Source: a virus
Virus record (IMG/VR): IMGVR_UViG_3300030060_005610
Location: 1 to 34,813 of that record
Reading direction: 5' to 3' (one strand)
DNA length: 34,813 bases
This document shows positions 29,190-34,813 of the stretch, piece by piece; within the stretch, counting starts at the first letter, position 1, and every line of letters starts with the position of its first letter. A program made the translations under genes and the position numbers. Below the pieces are notes generated by a model. It saw only the letters and a program-made list of their open reading frames with translations. It did no database searches and had not been told where the DNA came from.

Positions 29190-29623
29190 TGCCAGTAACA
29201 TTTACAAATAATTGGAAGAATATAGTAGATAAACTACAGTCTATTTTGAGAACTGAGTTTGGCGGCAGTATGCCTGTATATAGAGGTATGCAAAAAACTA
29301 CAGGTAATCAATATTTAAGATTAGTTCCTGTAAGTAGTGATTTGTTAAATTACAATTCAACAAGTGAAACTAGGGAATTTACTATACAAGTTTTATATTA
29401 CTTTTTTGAGAAGAATATGAGAGAAACAGCTTTAGATCATGTAATGAGAATGACATCAAGAATTGAAGCATTGATACATGATAATATAACTATGACACTT
29501 GCAGATAGTTCAACATCGTTTAATTGTAGATTTAATACTACAACTTTAAACGCAGACGAGGAAGAAGAGGCATATGTTGTTGAATGGGAATGGAAAGGTC
29601 AGCATTTAGGAAATGTAACTTAG
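29189..29623 (+). CDS. Tail terminator-like protein (144 aa)
   Basis: A 144-aa alpha-beta protein with the layout of phage tail terminator (gpU-like) proteins: an N-terminal helix (WKNIVDKLQSILRTEFGG), strands MPVYRGMQ and YLRLVPVSSD, a TREFTIQVLYYFFEKN strand, a helix RETALDHVMRMTSRIEALIH and the final VVEWEWKGQH. It lies just before the tail tube gene, as expected. It would cap the tail tube during assembly. Confidence 0.68.
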   Translation: MPVTFTNNWKNIVDKLQSILRTEFGGSMPVYRGMQKTTGNQYLRLVPVSSDLLNYNSTSETREFTIQVLYYFFEKNMRETALDHVMRMTSRIEALIHDNITMTLADSSTSFNCRFNTTTLNADEEEEAYVVEWEWKGQHLGNVT

Positions 29624-29630
29624 GAGTATT

Positions 29631-29813
29631 ATGAAAGTAAAATTAAAAGCAAATGAAAAAATATCATCCATGAATAACTATTGTGGTTTAAATATGGATG
29701 ATTGGACAGCCTTAAATCAGGGCAAAGAGGTGGAATTAGATGAGATTCCAAAATTAATAAAAGAACAAGTAGAGATAGTAAAAACTAACTCTAAAGATAA
29801 AGGAGAGAAGTAA
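29631..29813 (+). CDS. Hypothetical small protein (60 aa)
   Basis: A 60-aa mixed-charge protein starting MKVKLKANEKISSMNNYCGL, with helix PKLIKEQVEIVKTNSKDKGE at the end. It lies between tail terminator and tail tube genes, a spot often held by small neck or tail completion proteins. Function unknown. Confidence 0.6.
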   Translation: MKVKLKANEKISSMNNYCGLNMDDWTALNQGKEVELDEIPKLIKEQVEIVKTNSKDKGEK

Positions 29814-30805
29814 TGGCTAACGCAGCATTTTCACCTAGAGATTTTAAGGCTTGGATCATAGAAGAAGCGACTCCTGGAACAATTCCTACTATAACATCAG
29901 GTTTGTATCAGTTAGATGTAGATTCGGTATCAATGCCATCTCTTAATGTGAATCAATTATTAGATGTAAGAACAAGTACAGGAAGAGTATTGAGTAGTGA
30001 GGATTTCTTCCAAGATAATAAAAATAGAGTAACAGAAGTATCTTTATCAGGTATATTTCACAAAGATATAGGTCATACTATGTTATTACAGAATGTATGT
30101 GGTGCAAGTATGGGTTCTGTAGCAGATGTATCATTAGCTTACAACGCTACTGGAGTTACAGGGAAATATGGAACTGCTCAGAATGACGCAACTTTTACAT
30201 TGGTTTTAGCTTCACCTGATACTACAGATGGATTTAATTTAATAGTTCCTGGAGCTATGTGTACTAATTTTCAAATAAGTGCAGACTCTACTGCTGATGG
30301 CGGTGTTTATAAATTTAGCGCTACTATACAATCAGGCAGAATACCTACTCTTGATGACACAACTACAGAAGCAGGAACAGCTTATACTGCAAATCCTATT
30401 TCTATATCAACATTAACAACAAAAAAGGTTTATAGTGCAGATGTGATCTTGTCTAATTTTGGCGTAACCATAGATAGTCCTGCTGTATATGCAGGTACTT
30501 CTGCTAATGGATACGAAGCATTTACTAGAGGTGCTGAAATTTCAGTTACTGCAACTGCTCAATCAAAGTATGATTCTGCAACAAGAGGCTTTATAAATTC
30601 TTTTGACGGACAAGTAGCAGGTGGTCATGATGCAGCCGACTCATTTACAATGACACAATCAACTGCAACAGACTGTTCTATTGATATACCTAGCGCAGTT
30701 TTAACAAATACTGCATTGAGTGAAGGTGATATTATGATGATAGATACAGAGTTAAAAGCTGTTAATATTGGTTCAGGTAATGTAATAACTTTTGACTTAG
30801 CATAA
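29813..30805 (+). CDS. Major tail tube protein
   Basis: A 330-aa beta-rich protein beginning MANAAFSPRDFKAWIIEEAT, with segments RVTEVSLSGIFHKDIGHTML, GAMCTNFQISADSTADGG and YKFSATIQSGRIP, which match the strand pattern of siphovirus tail tube proteins. A C-terminal 100-residue region may be an added domain. It forms the hexameric rings of the long tail. It lies directly before the tail chaperone genes, as is usual. Confidence 0.78.
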   Translation: MANAAFSPRDFKAWIIEEATPGTIPTITSGLYQLDVDSVSMPSLNVNQLLDVRTSTGRVLSSEDFFQDNKNRVTEVSLSGIFHKDIGHTMLLQNVCGASMGSVADVSLAYNATGVTGKYGTAQNDATFTLVLASPDTTDGFNLIVPGAMCTNFQISADSTADGGVYKFSATIQSGRIPTLDDTTTEAGTAYTANPISISTLTTKKVYSADVILSNFGVTIDSPAVYAGTSANGYEAFTRGAEISVTATAQSKYDSATRGFINSFDGQVAGGHDAADSFTMTQSTATDCSIDIPSAVLTNTALSEGDIMMIDTELKAVNIGSGNVITFDLA

Positions 30806-30817
30806 TAAAGGAAAATA

Positions 30818-31099
30818 ATGAAAGAAATAAAACTTAAAAATGGTAATAAGATAAAGTTAAAACAATTAACTTTAGATGATAGAGATTACTTACTAGATAA
30901 TACACAATACGTCATAGATAATGGTGAGATTAAAGAGGTAAAAATGATGCACTCTACTCTCACCAAATATCTAAGAAGAGGTATAGATGGCGACACATCT
31001 GATAAGACATTGATGGATATGTCATTTGAAGATAGAGTTGAAATATTCAAAGCTATACAAGGAAATATGTTGTTGGGGGAAGAGAATCCCTCAAGCTAA
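30818..31099 (+). CDS. Tail assembly chaperone, short form (G-like)
   Basis: A 93-aa protein starting MKEIKLKNGNKIKLKQLTLD, with the helical segment DRVEIFKAIQGNMLLGEENP. Position between the tail tube and tape measure genes and its short, helical, charged nature fit a tail chaperone. A GGGGGAA run at 31075-31081, just before the stop, is a candidate slip site. AAAGGAAA precedes the ATG. Confidence 0.75.
   Translation: MKEIKLKNGNKIKLKQLTLDDRDYLLDNTQYVIDNGEIKEVKMMHSTLTKYLRRGIDGDTSDKTLMDMSFEDRVEIFKAIQGNMLLGEENPSS
31075..31081 (+). promoter_or_regulatory. Probable -1 programmed frameshift site
   Basis: The zero-frame codons are TTG GGG GAA, and five G residues allow the P-site tRNA to re-pair as GGG after a -1 slip. 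The -1 frame is open from here through the next coding segment to 31527. Not a perfect X-XXY-YYZ heptamer, but the reading frames and position match tail chaperone frameshifting. Confidence 0.6.
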
Positions 31100-31527
31100 C
31101 TCTTAACATTCTTAATGAAAGTTGGTGCGAGGGTTGTCAGTACCATAATTTTCCTTACATAGCTACGCCACCTATAAGTGGTGCAAAACCACGACAGTTT
31201 AAGTGTATGGATGATGTATGGACAGTAGTAGATTTATTAGTAGAGGAGGTGAAAAAGTTTAATAGTGAGGGTAAGAGCTTTGATGTTGGTAAGTCTGTTA
31301 ATGCTCAGCTACCCTTTTTTACTTGCAAAAACTTATTTCATTCTTCAAAGAATCAAAAAGATATACAAAGATACATCTATTGCCAAGATTTTAATATTCA
31401 GCCATATCCAGGTAGCTATGGTGAACAACCTTTTAAATGGATAGAAAAAGCATTTATAATTAAGAGTACATTAGCAAAATTGAACAAGGATAAGATAGAA
31501 GATGTCAGAACAAAGCATAGTAGTTAA
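31078..31527 (+). CDS. Tail assembly chaperone, frameshifted extension (T-like part)
   Basis: This is a reading segment of about 149 codons, in the -1 frame relative to the preceding gene, starting at 31078. The first part has SWCEGCQYHNFPYIATPPIS and a later Cys in QFKCMDD, so it may bind metal; the rest is helical (VDLLVEEVKKFNSEGKSFDV, then KWIEKAFIIKSTLAKLNKDK). An ATG at 31207 has no ribosome site, so translation by frameshift is preferred. The fusion would be about 236 aa, normal for a GT-type chaperone. It overlaps the tape measure start by 26 bases. Confidence 0.65.
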   Translation, partial: GRESLKLTLNILNESWCEGCQYHNFPYIATPPISGAKPRQFKCMDDVWTVVDLLVEEVKKFNSEGKSFDVGKSVNAQLPFFTCKNLFHSSKNQKDIQRYIYCQDFNIQPYPGSYGEQPFKWIEKAFIIKSTLAKLNKDKIEDVRTKHSS

Positions 31528-33745
31528 ATTTAGAGCCACAGGTGATGCCGCGCTTAAAAAAGCAGTTATTGATTTAGAAAAAGCAACTGCAGCTTTAAAA
31601 GGAGAAACATCTAGACTTAAAGGTGTTAGCGATCAACATAATACAACTATGTTGAGGCAACAAAAAAACGCTTCTGGACTATCAAGATCATTTGCTACTC
31701 TAAGAAATAAAATGTTATTGTTTAGCTTTGCCATGTCTTTAGGTGGTAGACAGTTAATTAGGTTTACAAGAGATGCCGCTAGAGTTGATACTATGTCAGA
31801 TGCTTTTTCTAGTATGGTTGGTGGTACACAAAATGCAGAAATAGCTTTAAACAAACTCAAAGGTGCAACAAACAATACTATGTCTGAGTTTGACTTATTC
31901 CAACAAGCAAACAATGCTATGGTGCTAGGTATAACTAAAAACTCTGATGAGATGGCAGTTATGTTTGACAAGGCACAAAAACTAGGTGCAGCTTTAGGTA
32001 AAGATACAAGACAATCTGTCGAATCTTTAGTTACTGGTATTGGTCGTCAATCAAGGCTGATGTTAGATAATATTGGTATTATCGTAAAAACAGACGAAGC
32101 GTATAAGGACTTCGCAGATGCTAACAATACTACAGTAGCGGCTTTATCAGATACTGAAAAAAAACAAGCATTTTTAAATGCTACTTTAGATGCCGCAGAT
32201 ACAAAGTTAGCCGCTTTAGGACAAAAGTTTGGCGATACAGGTGATGAAATTTTAACTAATGAACAACAATTACAAAGAATTGATGCAAGTTTAGCAAATT
32301 TTACAGATACTATAGGTAGAGCATTTATACCTGCTATAGAACCTGCAGCAGATTTAATTGTTGCATTTACAGAGTCTGTTGATCCTGAAGATGTAAGAAT
32401 TTTTACAGCTTCTATAGTTACAGGAACAGGAGCTATATTGGCTATTAATGCAGGTACTACGATAGGAACTACTGCTGTTAATTTATATAGAGGTGGATTG
32501 GTTAAGGCAACAATAGCTATGAAAGGCTTTACTATAGCAATGTTGAAAAATCCTTTTGGAATAGCCGCAATAGCCATAGCAGGAGCTACAGCGGCAGCAT
32601 TGAAACATTCAGGTGTTTTGAAAAACATGGATGATACAATGAATAAGTTGATAGGCACTTCTAAAGAATTAACTGGAGAGTTTAATAAAGATGTGTTTGT
32701 AAAAGCTTCAGAAAATGCAGTTAAAATGGGTATGGCTTTAGAAAAACTTGAACTTTCAAACAAAAAACTATCTGACAATGAAAAGAATAGAATTTTATTA
32801 GAAAAAGAACATGAATTATTATTAAATCAACAGTTATTTATACAAAAAGCCTTAGGCGAGGATACTCAAGAATATTCAGATATTTTGTTCAAACTTATAG
32901 AAAATGAAACAAGAAGAAATGAATTAGCTCAAAAAATAGCAGAAGATACAGAAAAAGAAGCAGAAGCAACAAAGAAAAAAAACGATGCAAACAAAGATGC
33001 AAATGAAAAACTATTAGAAGAAATTGAACTATTACAAGCAAGAAAAGATAATTTTGGTGATGAATTAGGTTTTTTAGAAGCTGAAATTGAAATAATGCAA
33101 AAACAAGCAGATGCTCTTGGAAATACTAATGAAGCTAAAAAATTACAATTAGAAATTGATATAAAACAATTAGAATTGGATGAAAAAAGAAGTGAGCGTA
33201 TAATAGAAGAAACTATTAAAACAAAGTTATTAAAAAGTTCTATAGACTCTATGTCAAGTGCATTGGCAAGTGCAGCTTTAAATGGAGATCATATGGGAAG
33301 ACAAATAGAAAAAGCTTTAAAAAGAATTGCAGCACAAATATTGGCTAAGGCAGGTGCTTTTGCTTTGCTTACTGCTATTTTTCCTGGAGCTGCAGCTGCG
33401 GCAGGTTTAAAAGGTATAAATCCATTTGCATTTGCATTAGGTTTAAATACTGCTCATACAGGTGGCTTTATAAAAGACAACAAGGTTCAAAAGTTTGCTA
33501 CAGGTGGAGTTGTTCAAGGTGAGGATAATGTACCTATTCTTGCTCAAAATGGCGAGTTTGTTATGAGTAGAAATGCAGTAGAGTCTGTAGGTATAGAAAC
33601 TATGAATAGGATTAATCAAACTGGCTCGGCAGGTGTTACTGTTAATGTATCAGGCAACGTGATGTCGCAGGATTTTGTAGAAGGAGAACTTGCAGAGAGA
33701 ATAAAAGAAGCAGTCCGTAAAGGCTCTAACTTTGGGATGTCATGA
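31502..33745 (+). CDS. Tail tape measure protein
   Basis: A 747-aa protein with the standard layout. Residues 1-70 are a coiled start (AVIDLEKATAALKGETSRLK). An Ala-rich helical domain with LFQQANNAMVLGITKNSDEM and GKDTRQSVESLVTGIGRQSR follows. Hydrophobic spans lie around 300-370 (SIVTGTGAILAINAGTTIGT, FGIAAIAIAGATAAAL). Then comes a long charged coiled coil (residues 410-570). The end has KVQKFATGGVV, PILAQNGEFVMSRNAVESVG and IETMN, a classic tape-measure C-terminus. About 1.5 angstroms per residue predicts a tail near 110 nm. It is followed by the hub gene with an ATGA overlap. Confidence 0.88.
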   Translation: MSEQSIVVKFRATGDAALKKAVIDLEKATAALKGETSRLKGVSDQHNTTMLRQQKNASGLSRSFATLRNKMLLFSFAMSLGGRQLIRFTRDAARVDTMSDAFSSMVGGTQNAEIALNKLKGATNNTMSEFDLFQQANNAMVLGITKNSDEMAVMFDKAQKLGAALGKDTRQSVESLVTGIGRQSRLMLDNIGIIVKTDEAYKDFADANNTTVAALSDTEKKQAFLNATLDAADTKLAALGQKFGDTGDEILTNEQQLQRIDASLANFTDTIGRAFIPAIEPAADLIVAFTESVDPEDVRIFTASIVTGTGAILAINAGTTIGTTAVNLYRGGLVKATIAMKGFTIAMLKNPFGIAAIAIAGATAAALKHSGVLKNMDDTMNKLIGTSKELTGEFNKDVFVKASENAVKMGMALEKLELSNKKLSDNEKNRILLEKEHELLLNQQLFIQKALGEDTQEYSDILFKLIENETRRNELAQKIAEDTEKEAEATKKKNDANKDANEKLLEEIELLQARKDNFGDELGFLEAEIEIMQKQADALGNTNEAKKLQLEIDIKQLELDEKRSERIIEETIKTKLLKSSIDSMSSALASAALNGDHMGRQIEKALKRIAAQILAKAGAFALLTAIFPGAAAAAGLKGINPFAFALGLNTAHTGGFIKDNKVQKFATGGVVQGEDNVPILAQNGEFVMSRNAVESVGIETMNRINQTGSAGVTVNVSGNVMSQDFVEGELAERIKEAVRKGSNFGMS

Positions 33746-34813
33746 TAAATAACGAAAAATTTAACCTAGCTACAGGCGGTAATACCTATAATGTAATGCC
33801 TTTAGTAATTATTACGTCTAATTCAGGCTTAAAATGTTTTTCAACACAATCTTTTAGTATTGATATACCATTTGCCGATCCTCTTAGTTTTGATCCATTA
33901 CTTCTTAATGTATCTTCTATAAAAGAGTCGGTAGATGTCGAAACTCGTAAATACAAAACATCATCCGTAACTGTTACACTTTCTAATTCTAAGTATCTAG
34001 GTAGACGTTTAAGTGATAGTTATGTAGATTTAATAAATGGTGATGTGCAAATTTTTTTTAAAACACAAAACATTAACGACCTTACACGAGCTATGTTGGT
34101 TTATAGAGGTACAGTAAGAAGAATATCTCAAACTGACACCACTCTCACTTTAAATGTAGAAGATGCTTCAGAACAAAAAGTACATAAAGATATACCAGAA
34201 AGCATAACTAGCGAAATAGATTTTACATCTAAATTTAAAAACAAACCTTTTCCAATGGTTATAGGTAAGGTTGATAGATCGCCTTGTGTAACATCATTTG
34301 GAACTACAGGTGAATATGACTTAGATGAAGATGGAGAGTTAGATAATTATGAGTTTGTAAGAGATGTATTTGCTGATAGAAAAGAATTATCTAAAATTAT
34401 TTCGGAAAACGTACAAGTAGGAAGAAATATAATTGGATCAACATCTTTATATGTAGAATCCGACGATACTTATGTAGGAATATATCCACGAACTGTAATT
34501 GATTTTGATAATGGATTAAACGCAGGACATATAAATTTTACAACTTTAGCCACTAATAATGGTTTTTGTTTTGTTAATTTATTTAACGATCAACCAGAAC
34601 CTAATGAAGATGGTGAAATTACTATAGAAGAATTAGCGAAAAATGATACTGCGGCAAACAGAGGTAGAGTTTTAGTTCATCGCAAAGAAAATAAAATTGA
34701 AAGAAAAATAGAAAATATTGGCGTGGATGGTAATTTTGAATTTACAAGTGGAACTGTTCAAGATGGAGTACTTATTCCTGACGTAAATTTGAATTTTGAT
34801 AGAATAAATGACG
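33742..34813 (+). CDS. Tail hub/tip protein, N-terminal part (runs off the window end)
   Basis: Starts with ATG overlapping the tape measure stop (ATGA). It is open to the end of the window and continues in frame at position 1, since the last 100 bases repeat the first 100. The first 150 residues show the hub domain pattern: SITVTLSNSKY-like strands (TSSVTVTLSNSKYLGRRL), DGDVQIFFKTQN-type, MLVYRGTVRRISQTDTTLTL and VEDASEQKVHKDIP. Together with 1-2349 it forms a protein of about 1106 aa ending in the dockerin module. The hub probably seals the tail tip and carries host-binding parts. Confidence 0.85.
   Translation, partial: MINNEKFNLATGGNTYNVMPLVIITSNSGLKCFSTQSFSIDIPFADPLSFDPLLLNVSSIKESVDVETRKYKTSSVTVTLSNSKYLGRRLSDSYVDLINGDVQIFFKTQNINDLTRAMLVYRGTVRRISQTDTTLTLNVEDASEQKVHKDIPESITSEIDFTSKFKNKPFPMVIGKVDRSPCVTSFGTTGEYDLDEDGELDNYEFVRDVFADRKELSKIISENVQVGRNIIGSTSLYVESDDTYVGIYPRTVIDFDNGLNAGHINFTTLATNNGFCFVNLFNDQPEPNEDGEITIEELAKNDTAANRGRVLVHRKENKIERKIENIGVDGNFEFTSGTVQDGVLIPDVNLNFDRIND
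34714..34813. repeat. Terminal direct repeat of positions 1-100 (assembly overlap)
   Basis: Bases 34714-34813 equal bases 1-100 except one change, C at 34812 against T at 99, silent in the Asp codon it lies in. This is the usual sign of a circular or circularly permuted genome assembled as linear. The copy should be counted once, giving about 34,713 bp. Confidence 0.95.

Noticed and set aside
31207-31527. Independent 106-aa gene starting at 31207
   Set aside because: No ribosome site, and the same frame is open upstream into the preceding gene; treated as the frameshifted part of the tail chaperone.
32047-32778. 243-codon open frame on the minus strand
   Set aside because: It lies wholly antisense to the well-supported tape measure gene. 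Its Ser/Ala/Val-rich sequence is what the opposite strand of a helical coiled gene gives, and it has no ribosome site.
1-34813. Lysogeny genes, CRISPR arrays, insertion sequences, tRNAs
   Set aside because: Looked for integrase or CI-like repressor proteins, regular spaced repeats, transposase motifs and clover-leaf patterns; none was convincing.

Overview
The window reads as the complete genome of one tailed double-stranded DNA phage (Caudoviricetes, siphovirus-like). Nothing in it looks like bacterial chromosome. The last 100 bases repeat the first 100 with one mismatch, so the contig closes on itself into a circle of about 34,713 bp. The tail hub gene runs off the right end and continues in frame at the left end. 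Base composition is strongly AT-rich and coding is very dense. No integrase, CI-like repressor, tRNA, CRISPR array or insertion sequence was seen, so a lytic life style is the simplest reading. Several proteins (the MLGLGLG LamG fibre, the cluster of tiny basic proteins, the post-capsid 117-aa protein) resemble ones I associate with uncultured marine phages. The host cannot be named from the sequence.

Layout. (A) 1-3943, rightward: end of the tail hub protein, with a C-terminal type I dockerin-like module, then two tail-associated proteins. (B) 3921-13529, leftward: the early/replication operon read from right to left. It starts with an array of about 19 very small genes (13529 to 9710), including zinc-knuckle, winged-helix, ribbon-helix-helix and membrane microproteins. 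Many of these share a near-identical gene-start leader. Then come an ERF annealing protein, an SSB-like protein with a DDGMPF tail, a replication-initiator-like protein, an MT-A70 adenine methyltransferase coupled to a PD-(D/E)XK-like protein, a candidate structured RNA, an Hjc-like resolvase, a C5 cytosine methyltransferase, a Ref/DUF968-type HNH nuclease and a NinB-like protein. (C) 13530-14086: the main non-coding control region, with palindromes and direct repeats. (D) 14087-14958, rightward: small terminase and a small secreted-looking protein. (E) 14942-18308, leftward: large terminase, portal, virion morphogenesis protein and a coiled-coil protein. (F) 18436-34813, rightward: scaffold, major capsid protein, a strong terminator, LamG fibre, lysis cassette (GH24 lysozyme and membrane proteins, with a calcineurin-like phosphoesterase inside), fibre-like proteins, four tiny basic proteins, head-tail connectors, tail tube, a tail assembly chaperone pair joined by a probable -1 frameshift, tape measure, and the tail hub that wraps round to position 1.

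How it works together. No DNA polymerase, helicase or primase was seen. Replication probably relies on host machinery recruited by the initiator-like protein, with ERF, SSB-like, NinB-like, Ref-like and Hjc-like proteins supplying annealing and branch resolution. Two methyltransferases suggest modification of the phage DNA. The terminase-portal block is inverted relative to both the small terminase and the capsid genes, which is unusual. The most interesting items are the dockerin on the tail hub, the nested RNA structure at 5827-5933, the cluster of basic microproteins, and the modular repeated leaders of the small-gene array.
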